DNA of 62,978 bases from Pirellulales bacterium (GCA_035533075.1 DATLUO010000021.1:1-62978), one strand, 5' to 3'; counted from the first letter of the stretch, positions 8,962 to 17,794 are shown. Notes: generated by a model from the letters alone, not told the origin. Numbers and translations: made by a program.

Positions 8962-9540
8962 ATGATTTTGTCGGGCCGCGAGATTCTCCGTCAGCTTGGA
9001 GGCGACGTCGTCATCGAGCCGTTCAGCGAAAGCCAGTTGAACCCCAACAGCTACAACCTGACGCTGCACGACGAACTGATGACCTATGAAGAGCTCGTGC
9101 TCGACATGCGGAAGGCCAACCGCGTGCGCCGCATCACGATTCCGCCGGAGGGCCTGGTGCTCAATCCGCACCAGCTTTATCTGGGCCGCACGATCGAGCG
9201 TACCGAGACGCGCAACCTGGTGCCGATGATCGAGGGCCGCTCGTCGATCGGCCGGTTGGGGTTGTTCGTCCACGTGACGGCGGGCTTCGGCGACGTCGGC
9301 TTCTGCGGCTATTGGACGCTGGAAATGTTCGCTGTGCAGCCCGTGCGGATCTATGCGGGCGTTTCCATCTGCCAGATCTTCTATCACCAGATTTGCGGCG
9401 AATTCGTCGAGTATTGCAGCGACAAGTATCAGCACAACCGCGACATTCAGCCGAGTCTGTTGTTCAAAGAGCTGTCGCCGGAGGGCGAGCCCGACCCGCA
9501 ACTGCAGCTTAACTTCGGCATCGAAAGGTCGAGAGGGTAG
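8962..9540 (+). CDS. dcd: dCTP deaminase (dUTPase-fold)
   Basis: A 192-residue member of the dUTPase fold. MILSGREILRQLGG opens it, LNPNSYNLTLHDEL is the family N-terminal motif, and EGRSSIGRLGLFVHVTAGFG with GYWTLEM carries the phosphate-binding Ser/Arg residues and the likely catalytic Glu. The C-terminal SDKYQHNRDIQPS is the mobile lid. It converts dCTP to dUTP for thymidylate synthesis; some relatives also hydrolyse dUTP, which cannot be decided here. It follows endonuclease III by 2 bases. The pairing is sensible, since both affect uracil and damaged pyrimidines in DNA, though it may be chance. Confidence 0.92.
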   Translation: MILSGREILRQLGGDVVIEPFSESQLNPNSYNLTLHDELMTYEELVLDMRKANRVRRITIPPEGLVLNPHQLYLGRTIERTETRNLVPMIEGRSSIGRLGLFVHVTAGFGDVGFCGYWTLEMFAVQPVRIYAGVSICQIFYHQICGEFVEYCSDKYQHNRDIQPSLLFKELSPEGEPDPQLQLNFGIERSRG

Positions 9541-9543
9541 GCC

Positions 9544-10128
9544 ATGCGACGGCGCACGATGATTACTGGCCTTGCCGATTTTGGATTTTGGATTTTGGAT
9601 TTTGGATTCAGTTCCAATCCAAAATCCAAAATCCAAAATCCAAAATTGCGCAAGCTCCCGGATTTGACCCTACGTTGGTTTGTCATACCGGCGTTGCTCT
9701 TCGCCGTTGGTTGTGCCCCGTCGCCGCAGCAGACGGCCAAGAACAGCATCGAACAGCTTGGCGGCAAAACGCGCAGCGACAAGGGGCAGGTGGTCAAGGC
9801 CGATCTGCGCAAGAGCCGCGCCACCGACAACGACCTGGCCGTCTTGCGGCAGTTCCCGGCGCTCGACCGCCTCTCGCTGCCGCCGGGCATCACCGATGCC
9901 GGCCTGCGGCAGTTGGAAGGCCTGCCCAACCTGACCAGCCTCGACCTGCAGAACACGCAAGTCTCCGACGAAGGGCTGGCCGTGCTGAAAACGATGCCCA
10001 AGCTGGCTCAACTCTACATTCACGGCAGCCGCATCACGGCCCAAGGCGCCGAGTCGTTGCAGGCAACCTTGCCCAAGTTGACCATCGAGAAGTTTCCCGT
10101 GGCGCCGCTCGGCCCCGACTTTCATTGA
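9544..10128 (+). CDS. leucine-rich-repeat lipoprotein with heptamer repeat in its N-terminus
   Basis: A 194-residue protein with a lipoprotein signal, WFVIPALLFAVGC, in which the Cys is the likely lipidated residue. After it come leucine-rich units: LPPGITDAGLRQLEGLPNL, TSLDLQNTQVSDEGLAVLK and AQLYIHGSRITAQGAESLQ. This type is abundant in planctomycetes and is thought to be an envelope protein-binding module. Oddly, residues about 12-34 (FGFWILDFGFSSNPKSKIQN) are encoded by an inverted heptamer array. A TTG start at 9646 would skip the array and leave a normal signal peptide (LRKLPDLTLRWF...), and is as likely as the ATG at 9544, which lies 3 bases after dcd. Confidence 0.75.
   Translation: MRRRTMITGLADFGFWILDFGFSSNPKSKIQNPKLRKLPDLTLRWFVIPALLFAVGCAPSPQQTAKNSIEQLGGKTRSDKGQVVKADLRKSRATDNDLAVLRQFPALDRLSLPPGITDAGLRQLEGLPNLTSLDLQNTQVSDEGLAVLKTMPKLAQLYIHGSRITAQGAESLQATLPKLTIEKFPVAPLGPDFH
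9578..9646. repeat. inverted heptamer array (ATTTTGG)n / (CCAAAAT)n
   Basis: Four tandem ATTTTGG units (9578-9605) are followed after about 10 bases by four inverse units CCAAAAT (9616-9646), so the region can fold into a long hairpin. It lies in the leader or the first codons of the LRR lipoprotein gene. It belongs with the other heptamer arrays of the window, built on GGGTTCA, CCCAAGA and CCTGTAA. Confidence 0.85.
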
Positions 10129-10130
10129 TT

Positions 10131-10865
10131 ATGGCATCCACAGCAGACGACGCCGACGAGGCCCCGCCGGCCGACGGCGGATTGTCTCTCGACGATCTGA
10201 ATGCCGCTTTCGCCGAAATGTTGTCGAGCGGGCAGGATCCGTACTCCGAGCCGGTGCCCGTTGGCGACCGCGACGCGGAGTCGCCGGACGCAGCGCCGCT
10301 CGGACTCCTTTCCGGGCCGGACGAAGCCGACGCTCGCTGCGAGATCACGCCGCGGAGCATTTTGGAGGCGATGCTGTTTGTCGGGGGTGGGGAAAACCAG
10401 CCGCTTGGCAGCGAGCGGGCAGCCGGGCTTATGCGCGGCGTGCGGTCGGCCGAGATCGACGATCTGGTGCGCGAGTTGAACGAACGCTACGACGCCGACG
10501 GCTGCCCCTACCGAATTGAAAGCCAAAGCGATGGTTATCGGCTGGCGTTGCGTCCGGAGTACGGACCGCTCCGCGACAAGGTTCTGAACCGCACTCGTCA
10601 GGCGCGGCTCTCGGCGGCGGCGGTGGAGGTGCTCTCGATCGTTGCTTACAACGGCCCGCAAACGGCGGAAGAAGTGGCCCGGCTGCGGGGCCGGCCCAGC
10701 GGCGCCATTCTGTCGCAGCTCGTCCGCCGCCAACTTCTACGTGTGGAGCGAGAGCCGGAGGCGCCGCGTGTGGCACGGTATGCGACGACGCCACGGTTCC
10801 TGACCCTGCTCGGGCTGGAGAGCCTCGACGATCTGCCCCGCAGCCAAGAGGCGGAGCCGCGCTAG
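10131..10865 (+). CDS. scpB: segregation and condensation protein B
   Basis: A 244-residue protein. The N-terminal 70 residues are acidic and low in complexity (DDADEAPPADG...). The two winged-helix domains follow: ILEAMLFVGGGENQPLGSER at about 80, and LSAAAVEVLSIVAYNGPQTA with EEVARLRGRPSGAILSQL at about 165-200, the ScpB hallmark. ScpB dimerises and with ScpA forms the kleisin complex of SMC condensin, which organises and separates chromosomes. scpA is not next to it. The ATG lies 2 bases after the stop of the LRR gene, so it is probably read from the same transcript. The acidic N-terminal extension is longer than in E. coli-type relatives. Confidence 0.88.
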   Translation: MASTADDADEAPPADGGLSLDDLNAAFAEMLSSGQDPYSEPVPVGDRDAESPDAAPLGLLSGPDEADARCEITPRSILEAMLFVGGGENQPLGSERAAGLMRGVRSAEIDDLVRELNERYDADGCPYRIESQSDGYRLALRPEYGPLRDKVLNRTRQARLSAAAVEVLSIVAYNGPQTAEEVARLRGRPSGAILSQLVRRQLLRVEREPEAPRVARYATTPRFLTLLGLESLDDLPRSQEAEPR

Positions 10866-11003
10866 CGCCCTGCTCGGGACGACGTTGGGACCGGCTTGTA
10901 CCCCACCGCGCTCTTTTCCGGTAAGCTAGCCACTTGACCCGCGGGACCGATCGTCGGGACGGAATCCGACAATGGCTGTGGGGGAAGCCATGACAAACGC
11001 CAA

Positions 11004-11063
11004 GGAGGATGGGCTTCTGAGCCCGTCGCGCCGAAGGGTAACGGCCTGGGAAGGCCATCCTCC
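11004..11063. repeat. GGAGGATGG palindrome, copy 1
   Basis: The left arm GGAGGATGGGCTTC...CCCGTC (11004-11027) and right arm ACGGCCTGGGAAGGCC...CCTCC (11041-11063) are imperfect inverted copies, and each arm is also partly self-complementary. It lies in the leader region upstream of the sensor-kinase gene, between two genes of the same orientation. Further copies are at 15833, 16614, 41081 and 48183. Confidence 0.75.
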
Positions 11064-11102
11064 CTGCGCGCCGTTCCAGGGGCGATCTTGAGGATAGCGC
11101 TG

Positions 11103-14100
11103 ATGGCTGCGAAGAAACGAACGAAGAAGGCCGCCCCGCCGCCGGCCGACCCGCGCGAACCGGCTCCGCCGACGGGCAAGCCTGGTGGGCCAGAAGAACC
11201 AGCAACGGCGCGGTCGGACGCGCCGAGCGCGGAAACCCCGGAACCGCGGTTTCCTGTGGTCGGCATCGGCGCGTCGGCCGGCGGGCTCGAAGCGCTCACG
11301 CAGCTCTTGCAGGCGATGAGCCCCGACAGCGGCATGGCGTTCGTCTTCGTCTCGCACCTCGATCCGGAACACAAAAGTGCCCTCGGAGAAATCCTATCGC
11401 GGGTGACCGCCATGCCCGTCCGCGAGGCTGACGACGGACTGGCCATCGAGCCCAACCACGTCTACGTCATGCCGCCCAACCGGGACATGATCCTCCGCCG
11501 AGGAGCGCTTCGCCTGACGCCGCGCGTGGCGACCCACCTGCCGCAAATGCCCGTCGATACCTTCCTGCGATCGCTGGCCCGCGACCGCGCGAACGGCGCA
11601 ATCGGCGTGGTGCTGTCGGGCACCGGCACGGACGGGACGCTGGGCCTGAAGGAGATCCGCGAAGCCGGTGGGTTCGCCTTCGCCCAGGACGAGACGGCCG
11701 CGTTCGGCGGCATGCCGCGCAGCGCCGTGGCGGCCGGCGTCGTCGATGCCGCCTTGCCGCCCGCCAAGATCGCGGCGGAGTTGCTCCGGATCTCCAAGCA
11801 GCCGCTGGTGCTCCCTGTTCCGGAAGCTGCCGCGCCAGAGGGCGGGCCAGGCGAAGAGGCTTTCTACCAAATCCTCCGCTTGCTCAGTGCCACCACCGGC
11901 GTCGACGTGGTGCATTACAAGCACTCGACCCTCCGCCGCCGCATCGAGCGCCGCATGGTCTTGCGGGGGCTGAAGACGCTGGGCGAGTATCTGGAGTGCC
12001 TGCGCGACGACGTGGCCGAACAGAAGCGACTGTTTGAGGAAGTGCTCATTCCGGTGACCAGTTTTTTCCGCGACCCTGAAACGTTCGAGGCCCTCAAGAC
12101 GAGCGTCTTGCCTCGGCTGATGGCGCGGCGGCCGGCCCAGGCGCCGTTTCGCGTTTGGGTGCCGGGCTGCGCCACTGGCGAGGAGGCCTATTCCATCGCG
12201 ATCTGTCTGCTGGAGTATCTGGCCGCTACGGAATCGCCGCTGCCGATCAAGATCTTCGCCACCGACGTCAGCGAGCGCGCCATCGAGGCCGCACGGACCG
12301 GCGTTTACGGCGAGGGGATCGCAACCGAGGTCTCGGCCGAGCGCCTGCAGCGTTACTTTCTCAAGACCGACCGGGGTTTTGAAGTCAGCAAGGCCGTGCG
12401 CGACCTGTGCGTCTTCGCCCGACAGGATGTGACCAAGGATCCGCCGTTTTCGCAGCTCGATCTCGTCACCTGCCGCAACGTGCTGATCTACCTGGGATCC
12501 GTCCTGCAAGACCACGTGTTGCCGATCTTGCACTATGCTCTCCATCCGGGAGGCGTTCTCGTGCTGGGCAGCTCGGAAACGGTGGGCCGCTATACCGACC
12601 TGTTCGAAGCGATCGACAAGAAACGCAAGTTTTACCAGCGCACTGCGACGCCCAGCCGGCTGACGTTTGAGTACACGCCCAGAACGCCGGCGCGGGCGCC
12701 GATGGTCCGCGAGGGCCCGGCGGAGCACGGCCGCGGCTTGCCGGACGTCTACCGCGAGGCCGACCGCGTGGTCCTGGCCGACTACGCCCCGACCGGGGTC
12801 CTGCTGGACGAGAACTTTCGCATCCTGCAGTATCGCGGCGACACCGGGAATTTCCTCAAGCCGGCGCCAGGCCCGCCCACCACCGAACTGTTGCTGATGG
12901 TCCGCGAGGGTCTGCTCGGCGACCTGCACGAAACGCTCCATCGCGCCTGGCGAGAGAACGCGCCGGCACGCAAGGAAGGCGTGCGCGTGAAGACCAACGA
13001 CCACTTCACCGACATCGACCTGCACGTGATCCCGATCGCCGACCCGGTCTCGGCCGTGCGCTACTTCGTGGTGCTGTTTGCCGACCGGGCGGAAGCGGCC
13101 GTGCCGCGGCCGCGCAAGCCGCCGACCCCCGAGGAGGAGTCGGAGAAAGACCGCGAAATCAGCCGCCTGAACCACGATCTCACCGCGACGAAGGCCTACC
13201 TGCAATCGCTGATCGAGCAAAAAGAGGCCTCCAACGAAGAATTGCGCGCCTCGAACGAAGAAGTCGTCAGCGCCAACGAAGAGCTGCAAAGCACCAATGA
13301 AGAGCTGACAACCGCCAAGGAAGAGCTGCAGGCCACCAACGAGGAGCTGACGACCGTCAACGACGAGCTGCAAAGCCGCGTCCGCACCACCAACGAGCTG
13401 GCCGACGACCTGGTCAACCTGATCGAAACGACCCGCATTCCGATCGTGGTGCTGGGGCCCGACCTGTGCGTCCGCCGTTTCACACCCGCCGCGCGGACGG
13501 TGATGAACCTACGGCCCGGCGACGTGGGCCGGCCGTTCTTGGAACTGAAGACGAAAATCAACGTGCCCGACCTGGAACCGCTCGTCCAGGAGGTGATCGA
13601 CACGCTGGAGATCAAGCAGCGCGAGGTGGCCGACGAGAGTGGCGCCTGGCACAAGCTCTACGTGCGGCCCTATAAGACGCTGGACCACAAGCTCGGCGGC
13701 GTGGTGTTGATGCTGATCGACATCGACGTGCTCAAGCGGCGGGAGCAGGAAATCGAGGAGTCGCGCGACTACGCCGTCAGCATCGTCGAGACGGTGCGCG
13801 AACCGCTGCTCGTGCTCGACGGCGAGCTGCGCGTGCGGACGTGCAACCGGGCCTTCTACGAGGGCTTCCATGTCTCGCCCGCCGACACCGAGGGCCGGCT
13901 GATCTACGAGCTGGGGGGCGGCGAGTGGGACATCCCGCGCTTGCGGACCTTGCTGGAAGAGATTCTGCCGCAGAACCATCACTTGGAGAACTTCGAGGTA
14001 GAACACGATTTCCCCGGAATCGGGCGGCGGACCATCTTTCTCAACGCGCACCGCCTCGTGCAGGGCAAAGAGAACCGGGAGCAGCTCATTCTGCTGGCCA

Positions 14101-15158
14101 TCGAGGACGCCACGGCACGCAAACGTGCCGAGCGGCTGCGCAAGGAGACGGAGGACCGCTTGCGGAGCATGGTCGATACCGCGGTGGACGCCATCATCAC
14201 CATCGACGCGCGGGGAACCATCAACTCCCTCAACGCGGCCACCGAGCGGATGTTCGGCTACCAGGCCGGCGAGATGATCGGGCAAAACGTGAGAATGCTG
14301 ATGCCGCCCCCCTATCGCGACGAGCACGACGGCTACCTGACGCACTATCAACAGACCGGTGAGAGGCACATCATCGGCATCGGCCGCGAAGTGCATGGCC
14401 GCCGCAAGAACGGTTCCGTCTTCCCGGCCGACCTGGCCGTCAGCGAGTTCGAAGACCAGGGGCGGCGCATGTTTACCGGCGTGCTGCGCGACCTGAGCGC
14501 CCGCAAGGACCTGGAGCGAGAGGTGCTGGAAGTGGCGACCATGGAGCAACAGCGCATCGGGCAGGAGCTGCACGACACCTCGGCCCAGGAGCTGACCGCG
14601 CTGGGACTGCTGGCCGACAGCCTGGTGGGGACCATGAACGAAGGACCGCCGGCCGAGTCCCGCATCGCGACCAAGATCGCCGAAGGACTCAGGCGCGTGC
14701 TCGGCCAGGTGCGGACCATTTCCCGCGGCCTGATCCGGGTGGAAGTCGACGCCGAAGGGCTGATGGCGGCCCTCACCGAGCTTGCCGCTCAGACCACGGA
14801 ACTGCGCGGAGTGACGTGTACGTTCGACTGCAAACAACCGGTGCGCGTGGCGGATAACCATACGGCCACGCAGCTCTACTCCATTGCCCGCGAGGCCGTC
14901 ACCAACGCGCTGAAGCACGCTCAGGCCCGCAACATCACCATCCACCTGGAAGGAGACGATCAATCGGTCACGCTGCGCGTGCGGGACGACGGCGTCGGGC
15001 TGCCGAAACCCCCGCTCGACACCAAGGGAATGGGCCTGAAGATCATGCGTTACCGTGCCGGGCTGATCGACGCTCATTTGTCGGTCGGTCCGGCGGATGG
15101 ATCCGGCACGGTGGTCGTCTGTACCTGCAACAAGGGCGCTCCTTATGGCCGGAGCTAG
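11103..15158 (+). CDS. CheB-CheR-PAS-histidine kinase fusion (NarL-type sensor kinase)
   Basis: A 1351-residue cytoplasmic sensor. Domains in order: Pro/Ala-rich tail (1-48); CheB methylesterase (about 49-235; GIGASAGG, SHLDPEHKS, SGTGTDGTLG give the Ser-His-Asp triad); CheR methyltransferase (about 255-525; VWVPGCATGEEAYSIAICL binds SAM); PAS-like region; a coiled coil (about 690-770) of repeated SNEEL/TNEEL units; three PAS domains; a HisKA_3 dimerisation box EQQRIGQELHDTSAQEL with the phospho-His; and an HATPase with SIAREAVTNALKHAQ and DDGVGLP. There are no transmembrane segments. A Shine-Dalgarno AGGA precedes the ATG at 11103. It overlaps the response-regulator gene by 14 bases, so the two are a cognate pair. 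CheB/CheR parts in such fusions may modify the kinase itself; this is inference. Confidence 0.92.
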   Translation: MAAKKRTKKAAPPPADPREPAPPTGKPGGPEEPATARSDAPSAETPEPRFPVVGIGASAGGLEALTQLLQAMSPDSGMAFVFVSHLDPEHKSALGEILSRVTAMPVREADDGLAIEPNHVYVMPPNRDMILRRGALRLTPRVATHLPQMPVDTFLRSLARDRANGAIGVVLSGTGTDGTLGLKEIREAGGFAFAQDETAAFGGMPRSAVAAGVVDAALPPAKIAAELLRISKQPLVLPVPEAAAPEGGPGEEAFYQILRLLSATTGVDVVHYKHSTLRRRIERRMVLRGLKTLGEYLECLRDDVAEQKRLFEEVLIPVTSFFRDPETFEALKTSVLPRLMARRPAQAPFRVWVPGCATGEEAYSIAICLLEYLAATESPLPIKIFATDVSERAIEAARTGVYGEGIATEVSAERLQRYFLKTDRGFEVSKAVRDLCVFARQDVTKDPPFSQLDLVTCRNVLIYLGSVLQDHVLPILHYALHPGGVLVLGSSETVGRYTDLFEAIDKKRKFYQRTATPSRLTFEYTPRTPARAPMVREGPAEHGRGLPDVYREADRVVLADYAPTGVLLDENFRILQYRGDTGNFLKPAPGPPTTELLLMVREGLLGDLHETLHRAWRENAPARKEGVRVKTNDHFTDIDLHVIPIADPVSAVRYFVVLFADRAEAAVPRPRKPPTPEEESEKDREISRLNHDLTATKAYLQSLIEQKEASNEELRASNEEVVSANEELQSTNEELTTAKEELQATNEELTTVNDELQSRVRTTNELADDLVNLIETTRIPIVVLGPDLCVRRFTPAARTVMNLRPGDVGRPFLELKTKINVPDLEPLVQEVIDTLEIKQREVADESGAWHKLYVRPYKTLDHKLGGVVLMLIDIDVLKRREQEIEESRDYAVSIVETVREPLLVLDGELRVRTCNRAFYEGFHVSPADTEGRLIYELGGGEWDIPRLRTLLEEILPQNHHLENFEVEHDFPGIGRRTIFLNAHRLVQGKENREQLILLAIEDATARKRAERLRKETEDRLRSMVDTAVDAIITIDARGTINSLNAATERMFGYQAGEMIGQNVRMLMPPPYRDEHDGYLTHYQQTGERHIIGIGREVHGRRKNGSVFPADLAVSEFEDQGRRMFTGVLRDLSARKDLEREVLEVATMEQQRIGQELHDTSAQELTALGLLADSLVGTMNEGPPAESRIATKIAEGLRRVLGQVRTISRGLIRVEVDAEGLMAALTELAAQTTELRGVTCTFDCKQPVRVADNHTATQLYSIAREAVTNALKHAQARNITIHLEGDDQSVTLRVRDDGVGLPKPPLDTKGMGLKIMRYRAGLIDAHLSVGPADGSGTVVVCTCNKGAPYGRS

Positions 15159-15825
15159 AAGCACGGCGACTAAGCCGCCCGCCAAGGTCGTGATTGTCGA
15201 CGATCATCCGGCCGTCCGCGAGGCGCTGGCCATCCGCATCGCCAGCGAAAGCGACCTGGAGGTGTGCGGCGAGGCGGCCGATTACGCCGAAGCCGTCAAG
15301 CTCGTCGCCGCTACCCATCCCGACGTCGCGGTGATCGACCTGGGGCTGAAGTCGGGCAGCGGCATCGACCTGATCGAAAGGCTCAAGACATCGCACGAGA
15401 AACTGCTGATGCTTGTCTGGTCGATGTACAGCGAAGAGCTGTACGCCGAGCGCGCCCTGCGGGCCGGGGCACGCGGGTACATCAATAAAGAGCAAGCCAC
15501 CAGTCAGATCATCGAAGCCATCCGCCAGGTGCTGCAGGGCAGGGTTTTTCTTAGCCCGGCCATGACCGAGAAACTGCTCGAGCGGCAGGTCGGCGCCGCA
15601 GGCAAGGACGCAGGCCGCTCGCCGATCGAATCGCTCTCGAACCGCGAGCTCGACGTTTTCCGTTTGATCGGGCAGGGGGTGAAAACTGCGGATATTGCCG
15701 GGCGGTTGCACCTCAGCGTCAAAACGGTCGAGACCTATCGCGACCGACTGCGCAAGAAGCTCGGGCTGACGCATGGTACGGAACTTGCGCACCGCGCCAC
15801 GCAATGGGTGCTGGAAAATCTATGA
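15145..15825 (+). CDS. NarL/LuxR-type response regulator
   Basis: A 226-residue protein with a receiver domain (about 15-130; acidic pair in VVIVDDHPAVRE, phospho-Asp in VAVIDLGLKSG, Lys in YINKEQA) and a C-terminal LuxR-type helix-turn-helix (LSNRELDVFRLIGQG, then HLSVKTVETYRDRLRKKLG). It should be phosphorylated by the kinase encoded immediately upstream, whose gene it overlaps by 14 bases. HisKA_3 kinases and NarL regulators are the normal pairing. The targets are unknown; the stress-gene island beginning 2 kb downstream is an attractive candidate, in the manner of DosS/DosR. Confidence 0.93.
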   Translation: MAGARSTATKPPAKVVIVDDHPAVREALAIRIASESDLEVCGEAADYAEAVKLVAATHPDVAVIDLGLKSGSGIDLIERLKTSHEKLLMLVWSMYSEELYAERALRAGARGYINKEQATSQIIEAIRQVLQGRVFLSPAMTEKLLERQVGAAGKDAGRSPIESLSNRELDVFRLIGQGVKTADIAGRLHLSVKTVETYRDRLRKKLGLTHGTELAHRATQWVLENL

Positions 15826-15832
15826 GCGAAAA

Positions 15833-15856
15833 GGAGGATGGCCTTCCCAGGCCGTC
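15833..15856. repeat. GGAGGATGG element, half copy (copy 2)
   Basis: A single arm, GGAGGATGGCCTTCC...GCCGTC, starting 8 bases after the response-regulator stop. The inner part GGCCT...AGGCC is self-complementary. The rest of the 270-base gap to the next gene (15857-16095) shows no reading frame. Confidence 0.7.
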
Positions 15857-16095
15857 CCGTCTTGACCACCGCATTCACCATTCAGGGTTGCCGGGAGCGG
15901 AATGACAACTCGTGTCAGGGTTTCCCTTACACCATTTGTCGTAGCAGTCCCGACTGTCGCCGGCGTTCGTGCTGTGGCAGACTAGGTTCCTTGCCCCGTT
16001 GGCAAGCCTGTTACGCTCCCACGACCTGGATCTGAAAAAGGAGGAACACGAACCATGTCGATGCTCACGCGACCGGTAGGATAAGGAACGCAACG

Positions 16096-16575
16096 ATGTT
16101 CACACAGCTTCTCGTCGCCGATTCCGACACGTTCGTGCTCGACCGCTGTCGGCGCTACTTTGGCAATCGCGGCTACCAGGTGGAGCTGGCCGCAGACGGC
16201 CTGGAATGTCTCGACGCTCTGCACCGTGTTCCGCCCGACATTCTGGTGCTGGAGCAGGAACTGCTTTGGGGAGGGGGCGAGGGCGTGCTGGCTTGCCTGC
16301 GCGAAGACCATTTCCGCTGGCCGGAGAGCGTGATTGTGACCAGCAATGAACCCGCCGGTGCCCCGTCGCGCCCGTTCGAGCCACCGGTCAAGGCGGTGCT
16401 GCAAAGGCCCTTCAGCCTGGCGGCACTTTTCGAGACGGTCCGCCGGGCACAGTACGGCGATACGCAACTCGCCGCGCGCTTCCTGCGGCATGCTCAGGAG
16501 CTGGCGGCGCTCGAACGACACCGGCGTAAATGGGGTCCGGCCTTCGAGCCGCCGCGGTTTCGCGGCTTCGCGTAA
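16096..16575 (+). CDS. degenerate receiver-domain protein (Glu at the phosphorylation site)
   Basis: A 159-residue single-domain receiver-like protein. The fold is clear (LLVADSDTFVLDRC, then GYQVELAADGLECLDAL), with acidic residues D9/D11 and T82 in place. The phospho-acceptor position in PDILVLEQEL is Glu53 instead of Asp, and the conserved Lys of the K-P motif is Arg104 (LQRPF). A basic helical tail follows (about 125-159). Such a protein would not be a normal phospho-receiver; Glu may mimic the phosphorylated state (inference). A Shine-Dalgarno AAGGA stands 9 bases before the ATG. It sits between two kinase genes in the same orientation and may act as an adaptor or decoy for them. Confidence 0.8.
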   Translation: MFTQLLVADSDTFVLDRCRRYFGNRGYQVELAADGLECLDALHRVPPDILVLEQELLWGGGEGVLACLREDHFRWPESVIVTSNEPAGAPSRPFEPPVKAVLQRPFSLAALFETVRRAQYGDTQLAARFLRHAQELAALERHRRKWGPAFEPPRFRGFA

Positions 16576-16613
16576 CCATCCACAAATCGTTGATAGTTCG
16601 GTAGGACCATGCC

Positions 16614-16674
16614 GGAGGATGGCCTTTCTAGGCCGTCCCGTGCGGACCCAGACGGCCTAGGAAGGCCATCCTCC
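16614..16674. repeat. GGAGGATGG palindrome, most complete copy (copy 3)
   Basis: 24-base arms GGAGGATGGCC...GGCCGTC (16614-16637) and GACGGCCTAGG...CATCCTCC (16651-16674) with one mismatch and a 13-base loop. It lies just upstream of the receiver-kinase gene. The transcript would form a very stable hairpin here, but no T-run follows, so it is not a classical terminator. Confidence 0.85.
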
Positions 16675-16705
16675 AGTTGACTGCGTTTCCATTTCACCGC
16701 CCGCG

Positions 16706-17770
16706 ATGCCCCGCATTCTGCTACTCGAAGACGACCTCGACACGCAAGCCAACCTGCGCGACATTCTGGAGCTCGACGGCTACCAGGTCGATGCCGCGGG
16801 CGCGATGCGCGAGGCCGCCGAGGGCGCGGATTGGAGGACGTATCAGGCCATCATTATGGACCGTCACCTGGTAGACGGTTTTGCCGACGAGCTGCTCCCC
16901 AGGGTCCGCACGCTGGCGCCTCAGGCGGCGGTGATCCTGGTAACCGGCTATCCCGATCTCGACAGCACGATTTCGGCGCTGCGTCATGGCGCCGTCGACT
17001 ACATCCTCAAGCCGGTGAACGTCGATGCCCTGCGGGCCAGCCTGGCGCGCATCGCCGACCTGGCGGCCTCCGAGCAGCGTGCCCGACAGGCCGAGCGATT
17101 GGCGGCCGTCGGCCAAATGATCGCTGCCGTGAGCCATGAAGCCCGCAACGCCTTGCAATTGACTTGGGCAAACCTGGAGATGCTGGCCGAAGAGGTAGCC
17201 GGGCAAGATGAGCCGATGAGACTCGTCCATCGCATCTTTGAGATTCAAGACGGACTCACAACGCTGCTCGACGATCTTCGTTCTTCGGTGGCCCCGCTGG
17301 TCATCAAACCGCAACGGGCCGACCTCGCCGCAACGGTCCGCAAAGCACACGACGAAGTGCGGGCGGTGGCGAAACAGAAGAGCATCCGATTGCGCGAGGA
17401 GTTTGCCGACGATCAAGGGCCGCGCTGCGATTTCGACGCCTTTCGCATCGGCCAGGTATTTCGCAACCTGTTCGAGAACTCGCTGGCCGCTTGCCCGACG
17501 CCGGCGGTGGTGAGCGTGCGATATGAGAGCGGCGAGATCGACGGCCGCTCGGCGGTGCGCGTCACCGTGCGCGACAACGGCCCCGGACTGAATGACGAGC
17601 AAAAGCTGAGAATCTTCGAGCCGTTTTACACCACCAAACACAAAGGGACCGGGCTAGGCATGGCCATCGCCAAGCGGATTATGGAGGCGCACCAGGGCGA
17701 CATTTCGCTCGGCAACGGCGACGCGGGAGGAGCGGAGTTCGTTCTCACCCTGCCGAGGTCTTCGCATTGA
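16706..17770 (+). CDS. receiver-histidine kinase hybrid
   Basis: A 354-residue protein with an N-terminal receiver (about 1-120; LLLEDDLDTQ, phospho-Asp in IIMDRHLVDG, VTGYPD, and the Lys of ILKPVN) joined to a kinase core: HisKA with VGQMIAAVSHEARNALQL at about 135, N-box VFRNLFENSLAA, G-boxes VRDNGPGL and HKGTGLGMAIAKRIME. It has no membrane segment or sensory domain, so its input is presumably phosphorylation of its own receiver by another kinase. This receiver-first order is common in phosphorelay intermediates. The upstream CheB-CheR kinase could feed it (inference). No output regulator is adjacent. Confidence 0.9.
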   Translation: MPRILLLEDDLDTQANLRDILELDGYQVDAAGAMREAAEGADWRTYQAIIMDRHLVDGFADELLPRVRTLAPQAAVILVTGYPDLDSTISALRHGAVDYILKPVNVDALRASLARIADLAASEQRARQAERLAAVGQMIAAVSHEARNALQLTWANLEMLAEEVAGQDEPMRLVHRIFEIQDGLTTLLDDLRSSVAPLVIKPQRADLAATVRKAHDEVRAVAKQKSIRLREEFADDQGPRCDFDAFRIGQVFRNLFENSLAACPTPAVVSVRYESGEIDGRSAVRVTVRDNGPGLNDEQKLRIFEPFYTTKHKGTGLGMAIAKRIMEAHQGDISLGNGDAGGAEFVLTLPRSSH

Positions 17771-17794
17771 ACCGGGATTGCCTGCCACACAGCC

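Noticed and set aside
11394-13373. A 659-codon open frame on the minus strand
   Set aside because: Antisense to the CheB-CheR kinase gene; its repetitive hydrophobic text mirrors the coiled-coil repeats of the true gene.
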